From the NCBI RefSeq assembly GCF_002858865.1, contig NZ_PJRR01000015.1:46349-110348 (forward strand): a DNA stretch of 64,000 nucleotides. Reading direction: 5' to 3'. Below, one piece after another: positions 17,247 to 25,844 of the stretch. Position numbers and translations under genes: made by a program. Below the pieces are notes generated by a model. That model saw nothing but the letters and a program-made list of their open reading frames with translations. It searched no databases and was not told the DNA's origin. The first letter of the stretch is position 1, and each line of letters opens with the position of its first letter. Origin of the DNA: Caulobacter vibrioides (lineage in GTDB: Bacteria > Pseudomonadota > Alphaproteobacteria > Caulobacterales > Caulobacteraceae).

Positions 17247-17666
17247 GCGGCAGCGGCCGTAGCGGTCCGGGGACGCCCCCGGGCCGCCGCGCCAACCGGG
17301 CGGGTTCTCCCAGTTCGTGCCGGAACCCCCGCCCGGACCGGGCGGGTTGCGGTCGTTGTCGAACCAGCACTTGCCGGCCTGGTTCCACCAGCCAAAGCCC
17401 GGGTGATAGTAGCCGTAGACGTGGTTGTAATAGTAGCCGTCGCGATAGCGGAACTCGACCCGCTGGCCGTTCCAGCGATAGTAGCGGCGATCGGGCGAGA
17501 CGCCCGGTCCGCCCCGCCAGCCCGGCGGATTCTCCCAGTTGGTTCCGGGACCACCGCGAGGCCCCGGCGGGTTGTGGTCGCGATCCCTGTGCAGGGCCAG
17601 GGCCGGCGTCGTGGCCAGGGCGGTCGTCGCCAAGGCCAGCATGGCGAAGGTCTTCAGGCGCTTCAT
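17244..17666 (-). CDS. Small exported protein with duplicated Pro/Gly-rich module
   Basis: This 140-residue protein has a signal peptide (cleavage near ALA-LHRD). The mature part contains two near-identical modules, NPPGPRGGPGTNWENPPGWR and NPPGPGGGSGTNWENPPGWR, followed by GGPG[VA]SPDR. They flank a Tyr/Trp-rich centre (RDGYYYNHVYGYYHPGFG). The modules are also alike at the DNA level, suggesting a recent internal duplication. No function is recognised. The start at 17666 gives a proper signal sequence; an upstream alternative at 17738 would bury it. The gene is divergent from tag. Confidence 0.78.
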   Translation of the reverse strand: MKRLKTFAMLALATTALATTPALALHRDRDHNPPGPRGGPGTNWENPPGWRGGPGVSPDRRYYRWNGQRVEFRYRDGYYYNHVYGYYHPGFGWWNQAGKCWFDNDRNPPGPGGGSGTNWENPPGWRGGPGASPDRYGRCR

Positions 17667-17795
17667 CGGCGCGTTTTCCTCGTCTCTAACGTCCCTCGCC
17701 AGACTCCACGCGCAAGATCCGGAAATCCGTCGCCTCAAGCCTTATGTTCCTGAAAAGTTCTAGGCAGCCTGCGAAGTTTCTGCCAGCTTCGCCGC

Positions 17796-18383
17796 ATGAA
17801 CGACATCGCCCGCTGCACCTGGAAAGGCATGAACGGAGACCCGTTCTACGAGGCCTATCACGACACCGAGTGGGGCGTGCCCGAGTGGGACAGCCGCGCG
17901 CTCTGGGAAAAGCTTGTCTTGGACGGTTTCCAGGCGGGCCTTTCCTGGATCACCATCCTGCGCAAGCGCGAAGCCTTCCGCGCCGCCTTCGCCAATTTCG
18001 ATCCCGAGAAGGTCGCCCGCTTCGATGAGGCCGATCGCGCCCGGCTGATGGCGGACGCCGGCATCATCCGCTCGAACGGCAAGATCGACGCCACCATCGC
18101 CGGCGCGCGCCTCTATCTCGACATGCGCGAGCGGGGTGAGGACTTCGGCCAGTTCCTGTGGGACATGGTCGGCGGCGCACCGATCCAGAACCAGTGGGAG
18201 GCGGGCCAGGTCCCGGCCCAGACGCCCCTGGCGGTCGAGATGTCCAAGGCGCTGAAGGCCAAGGGCTTCAAGTTCTGCGGACCGGTGATCGTCTACGCCT
18301 TCATGCAGGCCACCGGGCTGGTCAACGACCACCTGGTCACCTGCTTCCGGCACGAGGACTGCAAGGCGCTAGGCCGCCACTAA
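17796..18383 (+). CDS. tag: DNA-3-methyladenine glycosylase I
   Basis: This 195-residue enzyme removes 3-methyladenine from alkylated DNA as the first step of base-excision repair. The zinc-snap ligands of the Tag family are visible: Cys7 in ARCTW, His22 in YHDTEWG, and a C-terminal His and Cys in NDHLVTCFRH. The central helix-hairpin-helix and the LSWITILRKRE signature match. The length is typical. It is convergent with the MFS gene, the two stop codons overlapping at 18380-18383. Confidence 0.95.
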   Translation: MNDIARCTWKGMNGDPFYEAYHDTEWGVPEWDSRALWEKLVLDGFQAGLSWITILRKREAFRAAFANFDPEKVARFDEADRARLMADAGIIRSNGKIDATIAGARLYLDMRERGEDFGQFLWDMVGGAPIQNQWEAGQVPAQTPLAVEMSKALKAKGFKFCGPVIVYAFMQATGLVNDHLVTCFRHEDCKALGRH

Positions 18384-19714
18384 GCCGCAGGGGCGGGTTC
18401 GCCCTGGGCATAGGCCGCCGATAGCTGCCTGTAGGCCTTGGAGCCGAAGGCCAGCAGGGTGACGATAAGCCCGACCACGCCGGCCAGGGTGAACACCAGC
18501 GCCATGCCCCGGTCCGGGCCTCGGCCGAACCAGTCGCCGATGGCGGCCGCGCCGGCGCCGTGGGTCATGAACGGGATGACGATGAACTGGGTCAGCGGCC
18601 CGATCAGGAACGCGGTCAGCGGTGAGGCGGCCTGCTCCACCGACTGGGCGAAGCCGAACACCCGGCCCTGGCGCTCGAACGGCACCACCTTCTGCAAGGT
18701 GGTCTGCTCGGCGGCCTCGGCGTAGGGCCCCAGCAGCATCCAGACAAAACAGCCCATCGCCAGCATCACGATCGACGACTTCAGCGGGAAGACGCAGCAC
18801 ACCGCCCAAGAGATCAGATTGACCAGCAGCAGGGTGCGCAAGGGGTTCTTCCCCAGCCCTGTCTTGCTGATCGCCAGGCCGCTGATGATGAAGGCCACCG
18901 ACAGGAAGCCGAATAGCAGACCCCAGGCCTGCACCGACACCATCGACAGGCCATAGGCGTCCAGCAGGGCCATGAAGATGCCGCCTAGGAAGTTGTTGAA
19001 GGTCGCAAACAGGATCAGGGCGAAGAGACCGGGCACGGCGGCCACGACCTTGATCGTGCCGGCCAGGTCGATCCGCCGGGGCGCGACCGGCGCGCCATGT
19101 TCCGCCTCGACGCGCGGCTCATCGACGGGAACGGTCAGCAGGTGGACCAGGGCGGCGACCGTAAAGCCCAGAGCGAAGGTGAGGGCGGCGAGCATGCCGC
19201 CCCAGGCCACCAGGAAGCCGCTGATCACCGAGGTGGTCAGGAAGCCGACACCGCTGACCATGCCGACCAGGCCATTGGCCTTGTCGCGGCGATCCTCGGG
19301 GATCAGCAGCGTCACGAGCGTGGGCAGGGCTATGGTGCGGATATTGCCGGCGATGACGCCCAGCATCGAAAGTCCGATCAGCGCCCAGAGCCACGGCCGC
19401 GCGACATCGGCGATGGCGCCCTTGGGCGCCAGCAGCAGCACGGCCAGGGCCAGGGCGTACAGCAGCAGCGACGCGAGGCTCGACCCTGCCATGGCCAGCT
19501 TTTTGCGATGGTGGTCGACGAGGCTGCCGAACCAGATGCCGCAGGCCGCCGTCAGCACCAGATAGACGCCCGCGATCATGCCCGTCGCGAACACCGACTT
19601 GGTCTCCAGATAGACATAGAAGGTCAGGGCGAACCAGATCGTGAAGTTGGTGATGTTCGCGACCAGATTGTTGACCAGCAGGTGATGGAACGGGGTCACG
19701 AAGCGCGTCTCCAC
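18380..19714 (-). CDS. MFS transporter
   Basis: This 444-residue protein of about 12 membrane segments belongs to the major facilitator superfamily, with the loop 2-3 signature GSLVDHHRKK. The substrate is unknown; the sequence resembles drug-exporter-like MFS members. The start is taken as GTG at 19714 (VETRFVTPFHHLLVN) because it places the first membrane helix near the N-terminus, as in relatives. No ATG is available, and reading further upstream enters the GH16 gene. It lies 47 bases after that gene's stop, so it may be co-transcribed. Confidence 0.78.
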   Translation of the reverse strand: METRFVTPFHHLLVNNLVANITNFTIWFALTFYVYLETKSVFATGMIAGVYLVLTAACGIWFGSLVDHHRKKLAMAGSSLASLLLYALALAVLLLAPKGAIADVARPWLWALIGLSMLGVIAGNIRTIALPTLVTLLIPEDRRDKANGLVGMVSGVGFLTTSVISGFLVAWGGMLAALTFALGFTVAALVHLLTVPVDEPRVEAEHGAPVAPRRIDLAGTIKVVAAVPGLFALILFATFNNFLGGIFMALLDAYGLSMVSVQAWGLLFGFLSVAFIISGLAISKTGLGKNPLRTLLLVNLISWAVCCVFPLKSSIVMLAMGCFVWMLLGPYAEAAEQTTLQKVVPFERQGRVFGFAQSVEQAASPLTAFLIGPLTQFIVIPFMTHGAGAAAIGDWFGRGPDRGMALVFTLAGVVGLIVTLLAFGSKAYRQLSAAYAQGEPAPAA

Positions 19715-19761
19715 GGCGAGGCCCGGACCCTGCCAGTCGCCGGCGCCGGAGGCAACGAGCG

Positions 19762-20667
19762 CTAGTCTTGTGACGCCAGTTGGCTGACCCGCACCCAGTC
19801 CACCTCCATCGTCGCCGGCAGCGCGGCCTCGTCGATCCCCTTGGCGTTGACGCTCTCGGGCCAGCGGCCACCGAAGGCCAGGTTGATGATCAGGTGGAAG
19901 GGCTGGTCGAACGGCGCGGCGCTCGCCGGCTGGTCGTCCCGCTTCCAGTCTTGCGGCTTGGCGCGGGCGTACTCCCGGCCATCCAGGAACCAGACGATCG
20001 CCTCGGGCGACCATTCGACCGCATAGACATGGAAGCCGTCGGGCGAGGCCGGCAGGGGCGTGCTGGCGCTGACCTGCTTGTGGGCGCCGGTCGCGTCGCC
20101 CGCGAAGTGGATCGTGCCGAACACGCGGTTCTCGCGCCCGTCCGCGCAGGCCTCGCCCACCGGCGGGCAAGGCGCGCCCAGATTGACGGTTTCCAGAATG
20201 TCGATTTCGCCGGACCTTGGCCAACCGCCATAGGTCGACAGCTCGGGCATCATCCAGATCGCCGGCCAGACGCCCTGCCCGCCCGGAACCCGCGCCCGCG
20301 CCTCGACGCGGCCATAGCGCCAGCTGAACTTGCCCTGGGTGACGATCTTGCCCGAGGCGTAGTCGCCGGTCTTCAGCGGCCCCGTCGGTCCGGCCCAGGG
20401 ATTGGCTACCCCCCACGTCTTGCGCTTGATCACTGTCAGGCGCAGCGCGCCGTCCTGGACCGACAGGGTCTCGGGACTGTCGGCGTAGCATTGCCGCTCG
20501 TCATTGCCACCGCCGCCGCAGTCGATTGCGGGCGTCCATTTGGTCTCGTCCAGCGCGGTCCCATTGAACTCGTCGGACCAGACGAGCTTCCAATCGTCCC
20601 GGGCATGGACGGGTCCGGCGGCCAGCAGGACCGAGCATACGGCAAGGACGGCGAGAGGGCGTGACAT
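19762..20667 (-). CDS. Exported GH16 family glycoside hydrolase (beta-1,3-glucanase-like)
   Basis: This 301-residue protein has a signal peptide (cleavage near VHA-RDD) and a concanavalin-like GH16 domain. The catalytic motif is GEIDILE, with E154 as nucleophile and E159 as acid/base. Aromatic substrate-binding strands such as GVWPAIWMMPE precede it. GH16 laminarinases degrade beta-1,3- or mixed-linkage glucans, matching a life on plant or algal debris. An MFS transporter follows on the same strand and might import or export a related compound, but this link is only positional. Confidence 0.9.
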   Translation of the reverse strand: MSRPLAVLAVCSVLLAAGPVHARDDWKLVWSDEFNGTALDETKWTPAIDCGGGGNDERQCYADSPETLSVQDGALRLTVIKRKTWGVANPWAGPTGPLKTGDYASGKIVTQGKFSWRYGRVEARARVPGGQGVWPAIWMMPELSTYGGWPRSGEIDILETVNLGAPCPPVGEACADGRENRVFGTIHFAGDATGAHKQVSASTPLPASPDGFHVYAVEWSPEAIVWFLDGREYARAKPQDWKRDDQPASAAPFDQPFHLIINLAFGGRWPESVNAKGIDEAALPATMEVDWVRVSQLASQD

Positions 20668-20753
20668 AGGAGAACCCTAACGGCATCAGCCGGACCGCTC
20701 CAGCCGCGCCCTTGCTGATTCCCATTGGCGCCGAACCGGCCTAAACAGCCGCC

Positions 20754-21389
20754 ATGCCGCCCGGACCCGACATGACGCTGGAGCTGGCCTGCGGACAGGC
20801 CCCTGTCTGCGGGGTGGACGAGGCCGGGCGCGGCCCATGGGCCGGGCCGGTGAGCGCCGGCGCGGTGATCCTGGATCCCGACCGCATCCCCAAGGGCCTG
20901 AACGACTCCAAGAAGCTCTCGGCCAAGGCCCGCGCGGCCCTGGAGGAAGAGATCAAGGCCGTCGCCATTTCGTGGTGCGTGGGCCTGGCCTCCATTGAGG
21001 AGATCGCCCAGCTCAACATCCTGCACGCCGCAGGCCTGGCCATGCGGCGCGCGGTCGAGGGGCTGGCGGTGACGCCCGCCTTCGCTTTGGTCGACGGCAA
21101 CTACGCCTTCAAGCTGCCCTGCCCGGTCAAGACGGTGATCAAGGGCGACTCGCTGTCGTGCTCGATCGCCGCGGCCTCGATCCTGGCCAAGGAGGCCCGC
21201 GACCGGATCATGATCGAGGCCGACGCGCTCTATCCTGGCTACGGCTTCGCCGGCCACAAGGGCTACCACGCGCCGATCCATGTGGAGGGGCTGCGGCGCC
21301 TGGGCCCCTCGCCGATCCATCGCCTGGGCTGGGCCCCGGTGAAGGCGGCTCTGGCGGCGGCGGCAGTGAACGGCGAGCTAGACCTTTGA
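20754..21389 (+). CDS. rnhB: Ribonuclease HII
   Basis: This 211-residue enzyme nicks RNA-DNA hybrids and removes misincorporated ribonucleotides. The first catalytic pair is in [15 protein letters not shown], the third acid is in ALVDGNYAF and the fourth in the AKEARDR region. The [10 protein letters not shown] motif of RNase HII is present. The ATG at 20754 is adopted, but the ATG at 20772 would also give a complete domain and neither has a strong ribosome-binding site. It lies directly upstream of ccrM, as in Caulobacter. Confidence 0.92.
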   Translation: MPPGPDMTLELACGQAPVCGVDEAGRGPWAGPVSAGAVILDPDRIPKGLNDSKKLSAKARAALEEEIKAVAISWCVGLASIEEIAQLNILHAAGLAMRRAVEGLAVTPAFALVDGNYAFKLPCPVKTVIKGDSLSCSIAAASILAKEARDRIMIEADALYPGYGFAGHKGYHAPIHVEGLRRLGPSPIHRLGWAPVKAALAAAAVNGELDL

Positions 21390-21399
21390 TCGTCTTCAG

Positions 21400-21425
21400 C
21401 TTTTGAGTCCGATAAGACTCAAAAG
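21400..21425. promoter_or_regulatory. GANTC-containing hairpin upstream of ccrM
   Basis: CTTTTGAGTC and GACTCAAAAG pair perfectly across the loop CGATAA. Both stems contain a GANTC methylation site (21405-21409 and 21416-21420). It lies after the rnhB stop and may be its terminator, although no T-run follows. Confidence 0.7.
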
Positions 21426-21442
21426 TGGCTGAAAGGCCGTGG

Positions 21443-21500
21443 TTAACGGCCCGCTAACCACGTCTCTCAACACCGGATTTACCAGGAAGACTCATGATTC
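21443..21500 (+). promoter_or_regulatory. ccrM promoter region: CtrA box and leader GANTC sites
   Basis: TTAA-N7-CTAA at 21443-21457 is close to the CtrA consensus TTAA-N7-TTAA. In Caulobacter, CtrA activates ccrM late in the cell cycle. Two further GANTC sites, at 21489-21493 and 21496-21500, lie in the leader where CcrM methylation is known to reduce its own transcription. The motifs are visible; their function follows from published work on the C. crescentus gene. Confidence 0.75.
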
Positions 21501-21515
21501 CGCTCTCTTTCTTGA

Positions 21516-22604
<1,089 letters not shown>

Positions 22605-22607
22605 GGG

Positions 22608-22721
22608 CCCTGCGTCCTTCGAGGCTCGCCTACAGCTCGCACCTCAGGATGAGGACGGTGGATTGCTCGTGAATTCCTCATCCTGAGGCGCCCGCGACAG
22701 CGGGCCTCGAAGGACGCAGGG
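22608..22721. repeat. Interspersed palindromic repeat, family D
   Basis: CCCTGCGTCCTTCGAGGC (22608-22625) is the exact complement of 22704-22721. A nested palindrome around CCTCAGGATGAGGA and TCCTCATCCTGAGG lies inside. It separates the convergent ccrM and mutY genes. Confidence 0.85.
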
Positions 22722-22725
22722 TCGT

Positions 22726-23775
22726 TCAGAGCAGCCGCTGCGCCGCCATAGCCGCCTTCAGGAACACGCTGGGCAAAGCCCCCAAGCCTTCGCGCGGCGT
22801 CCAGACGAAGTCGCCGTCATTGGCGCCGTCAGCCGCGAACACCCGCAAGGTCAGCGAGAAGTGCGTGAACACGTGCTCGACCGCGCCCAGGTCGCGCCAG
22901 GCGGCGGCGAGCGGCGCGGCGGCCACCGCCTCGGCGTCGTCATAGGACGCGGTGCGCCAGTCCGACGTCGGCAGCCCCAGCATCCCGCCCAGCAAGCCCT
23001 TCGGCGGACGGCGGACCAGAGCGACCTCATCACCGCGCGTCAGCACATAGGCCACGCCGTGCCTGCGCGGACGATCCGCCTTCCTGGTCTTCCTCGGATA
23101 GGTCTCGGGCGCGCCGCCCAGATAGGCCGCGCACCAGAGCGAGACCGGGCAGCGGTCGCACAGCGGGCCCTTCGGCTTACAGACGGTCGCGCCCAGATCC
23201 ATCAGCGCCTGGGCCCAGTCGCCGGGGCGCTCGTCGGTGACGAGGTCGCCGGCCAGGGCCTTCAACTCGGGCTTGCTGTCGGGCATCGGCGCCTCCACAG
23301 CGAACAGCCGCGACATCACCCGCTCGACATTGCCGTCGACGACATTGGCGGCGCGGTCGAATGCGATCGCGGCCACGGCGGCGGCGGTGTAGGCCCCCAC
23401 GCCCGGCAGAGCGCGCAGACCCTCTTCGGTGCCCGGAAAGACGCCGCCGTGATCGTTGGCCACCGCGCGCGCACAGGCCAAGAGGTTGCGGGCGCGGGCG
23501 TAGTAGCCAAGCCCCGCCCAGGCGGCCATCAGGTCGCCGTCCTCCACGGCCGCGAGGTCTAAGACCGTCGGCCAGCGCTGGGTGAAGCTCAGGAAATAGG
23601 GCGTGGCGTGGGGCACCGTGGTCTGCTGCAGCATCACCTCCGACAGCCAGACGCGGTAGGGATCGCTGCGCACGCCCGCACGGCGCTCAGTGGGTCCGAC
23701 GCGCCAGGCCAGATCACGCGCCTGGGCGTCGTACCAGGCCAGCAGGGCCGAGCGGAGAGCGTCGCGGTCTTTCAT
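22726..23775 (-). CDS. mutY: A/G-specific adenine DNA glycosylase
   Basis: This 349-residue enzyme removes A opposite 8-oxoguanine. The helix-hairpin-helix LPGVGAYTAAAVAAIAF and the catalytic Asp in NVVDGNVERV are present. The iron-sulfur ligands C-x6-C-x2-C-x5-C are in CKPKGPLCDRCPVSLWC. The C-terminal NUDIX-like domain that senses 8-oxoG follows from about residue 240. The start at 23775 begins the conserved LLAWYDAQARDLAWR region. It is divergent from the dciA-like gene with about 47 bases between starts. Confidence 0.95.
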   Translation of the reverse strand: MKDRDALRSALLAWYDAQARDLAWRVGPTERRAGVRSDPYRVWLSEVMLQQTTVPHATPYFLSFTQRWPTVLDLAAVEDGDLMAAWAGLGYYARARNLLACARAVANDHGGVFPGTEEGLRALPGVGAYTAAAVAAIAFDRAANVVDGNVERVMSRLFAVEAPMPDSKPELKALAGDLVTDERPGDWAQALMDLGATVCKPKGPLCDRCPVSLWCAAYLGGAPETYPRKTRKADRPRRHGVAYVLTRGDEVALVRRPPKGLLGGMLGLPTSDWRTASYDDAEAVAAAPLAAAWRDLGAVEHVFTHFSLTLRVFAADGANDGDFVWTPREGLGALPSVFLKAAMAAQRLL

Positions 23776-23822
23776 GGCCCTTCGCCTACCGCGAACCGAC
23801 GGCCCCATGCTAGTTTCCTCGC

Positions 23823-24362
23823 ATGCGTCGCCCCCTGCCCACGCCGGAAGAAGCCATCGCGATCCTGCGCAGCAAGCGGACTAAGCCACAGCGCCGTCCG
23901 CCGCCGCCGGCCGGCAAGAACCTCGCGCCCCTGCTGAAGGACCTGGAAGACCGCTTCGGCAAGGGTCCCGCCGCGCTGCAGGCCCGCTGGAAGGAGATCG
24001 TCGGCGACACCCTGGCGCGGCGCACCGAGCCGGTCCGCATCATCAAGGGCCGCAACGGCGAAGGCGGGGCCCTGGAGTTGCGGGTCGACGGGCCGGTCGC
24101 GTCGCTGATCCAGCATCAGGCGCCGCAGATCACCGCCAGGCTCGATATGCTGCTGGGCAAGGGCGTGGTCACCCGCCTGCGGATCGTGCAGGGCCCGGTC
24201 AAGGCGCCCGCCGCCGCGCCGTCCACGCGCCTGCGCCGCAAGCCGCCGCTCGACGCGGCGCTGGAAAAGCAACTGGCCGACAGCCTGGCCGAACAGCCCG
24301 ACGGCGCGCTCAAACAGGCCCTGCTGAAGCTGGGTCGCGGGGTCCTGTCTTCGGAGCGCTAG
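23823..24362 (+). CDS. DUF721/DciA family protein
   Basis: This 179-residue basic protein has the DUF721 core (LQARWKEIVGDTLARRTEPVR, split here only by quotation, about residues 58-78) and the VDGPVASLIQ strand. DciA proteins of this family load or recruit the replicative helicase DnaB in bacteria that lack DnaC. That is the known role of characterised members; here it is inferred from family. The Pro- and Lys-rich tail is typical of alphaproteobacterial members. The divergent neighbour is mutY. Confidence 0.82.
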   Translation: MRRPLPTPEEAIAILRSKRTKPQRRPPPPAGKNLAPLLKDLEDRFGKGPAALQARWKEIVGDTLARRTEPVRIIKGRNGEGGALELRVDGPVASLIQHQAPQITARLDMLLGKGVVTRLRIVQGPVKAPAAAPSTRLRRKPPLDAALEKQLADSLAEQPDGALKQALLKLGRGVLSSER

Positions 24363-24439
24363 AGACGGGATCGGACCATTGACAAGGCGGGCCCGCTCAC
24401 GCTCATGACGCTGGTCACGGTTGCGCCTTTTTCGCCGCC

Positions 24440-24490
24440 TAGAGCGTGACGCCGAAAGTGGGAACCGGTTTCGGTGCTATTCACGCTCTA
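24440..24490. repeat. Interspersed hairpin repeat, family F
   Basis: The outer arms TAGAGCGTGA and TCACGCTCTA are perfect complements. An inner CCGAAA/TTTCGG stem is set off by unpaired bases (CTAT) in the 3' arm. Elements of this look are scattered in many alphaproteobacterial genomes. Confidence 0.8.
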
Positions 24491-24501
24491 ACTCTATGAT
24501 T

Positions 24502-24553
24502 TCGAGCCTTCTTATCGCTTCAAAACGATTCCGTTTTGAAGCGGAAGGCTCTA
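24502..24553. repeat. Hairpin repeat with unpaired TTAT bulge, copy 2
   Basis: The ten-base outer stem (24502-24511 with 24544-24553, one mismatch) is followed by unpaired TTAT (24512-24515). A perfect 12-base inner stem encloses a four-base loop. Bulge position and size match the copy at 17195-17246, although the inner stems differ in sequence. Confidence 0.85.
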
Positions 24554-24600
24554 ACGAGAATCGCGTTTAACTTCCCAATCGACCGCCAAGGGGCCCATTC

Positions 24601-25215
24601 ATGCGTTCGCTGCTCAGCCGAGTCACCATCGTCGCCGCCCTCGCGGCCAGCCTCGCGGCCTGTTCGCCCAAGAGCGCCGAGGTCACGGCCGAGGACATGG
24701 TCCTGGGCGATCCGAACGCCAAGGTCACGGTCATCGAGTACGCCTCGGTCGCCTGCCCGCATTGCGCGACCTGGAACGCCGAAGTGTTCCCGGCCTTCAA
24801 GGCCAAGTACATCGACACCGGCAAGGTCAAGTACGTCCACCGCGACGCCCTGACCGGCGAGCCGCGCCTGGCCAACGCCGGCGCGATGCTGGCCCGCTGC
24901 GCCGGCAAGGATAAGTACTTCCAGGTCACCGAAGCCCTGTACCGCGCCCAGACCAACATCTTCACCAGCGGCGACATCCGCGGCGAGCTGCTGACCATCG
25001 CCCAGGCCGCCGGCATGAACGAAGCTCAGTTCAACAGCTGCCTCAGCGATGAGAACGCCGCCAAGTCGGCCGAGCGCATCGAGAAGATGATGACCGACAA
25101 CAACATCCGCGGCACGCCGACCTTCGAGGTCAACGGCAAGCGCCTGGGCGGCGAAGAGGGCGGCGAGCAGACGCTGGCCCAGCTGGACGCCGCGATCGCG
25201 GAAGCTTCGAAGTAA
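24601..25215 (+). CDS. DsbA-family thioredoxin-fold lipoprotein
   Basis: This 204-residue protein has a lipoprotein signal (SLAACSPKS, lipidated Cys near residue 21) and a thioredoxin fold with the active site VACPHCATW (CPHC, as in DsbA). The cis-Pro loop is RGTPTFEVNGK. It resembles the DsbA/BdbD or thioredoxin_4 branch with an inserted helical domain, and would oxidise or isomerise disulfides in the periplasm while anchored to a membrane. Its stop and the next gene's start share TAATG (25213-25217), so the pair is co-translated. Confidence 0.9.
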   Translation: MRSLLSRVTIVAALAASLAACSPKSAEVTAEDMVLGDPNAKVTVIEYASVACPHCATWNAEVFPAFKAKYIDTGKVKYVHRDALTGEPRLANAGAMLARCAGKDKYFQVTEALYRAQTNIFTSGDIRGELLTIAQAAGMNEAQFNSCLSDENAAKSAERIEKMMTDNNIRGTPTFEVNGKRLGGEEGGEQTLAQLDAAIAEASK

Positions 25216-25823
25216 TGACCCTGGACCGGCGCATCCTGATCGCCAGCGGCCTCGCCCTCACGGCGGGGCCATCGGTCGCTCGCGCCCGGTCCTTGCCGCC
25301 CGCGCCCGGCGACATGGTGCTGGGCGCGGCCACCGCGCCCGTCCAGTTCGTGGTCTACGCCTCACCCAGCTGCGGTCACTGCGCCCACTGGTGGACCACC
25401 GAGCTGCCGGCGATCCGCAAGACGTTCATCGACACCGGCAAGGTGCGCCTCGTTTTCCGCGAGTTTCTGACGCCGCCCAACGAGTTCGCCGCCGCCGGCT
25501 TTCTGCTGGCCCGGCGCGTGCCCGGCAAGTATTTCGAGGTCCTCACGACCGTCTTCCAGAAGCGGGAGACCATCTTCGAGAGCGGCCGCCTGTGGGAAGG
25601 CCTGCAGGCGATCGCCCAGCAATACGGTCTGACCGAGGCCCAGTTCACCACGGCCATGAACGACACCAAGGCGCTGGACGGGGTCAACACCCGCTTCCGC
25701 CGCGCGATCGGCGAGGATCAGGTCGAGGTGACGCCCACCTTCTTCGTCAACGGCGCGCCCTATGAGGGCGAGGCCGACCTCGCCGCCCTGTCGAAGATCT
25801 TCGCCCTGGCGGCGAAGGGCTAG
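25215..25823 (+). CDS. Exported DsbA-like thiol-disulfide oxidoreductase
   Basis: This 202-residue protein is related to the preceding gene along its length, with an export signal (possibly Tat-like, MTLDRRILIASGLALTAG) in place of the lipoprotein signal. Its active site is CGHC in SPSCGHCAHWW, different from the CPHC of its neighbour, so the two probably differ in redox potential. The cis-Pro loop is EVTPTFFVNG. The adjacent pair most likely arose by duplication. smc starts 21 bases after its stop. Confidence 0.88.
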   Translation: MTLDRRILIASGLALTAGPSVARARSLPPAPGDMVLGAATAPVQFVVYASPSCGHCAHWWTTELPAIRKTFIDTGKVRLVFREFLTPPNEFAAAGFLLARRVPGKYFEVLTTVFQKRETIFESGRLWEGLQAIAQQYGLTEAQFTTAMNDTKALDGVNTRFRRAIGEDQVEVTPTFFVNGAPYEGEADLAALSKIFALAAKG

Positions 25824-25844
25824 GGATCGGAAGGGACCGCCTCC

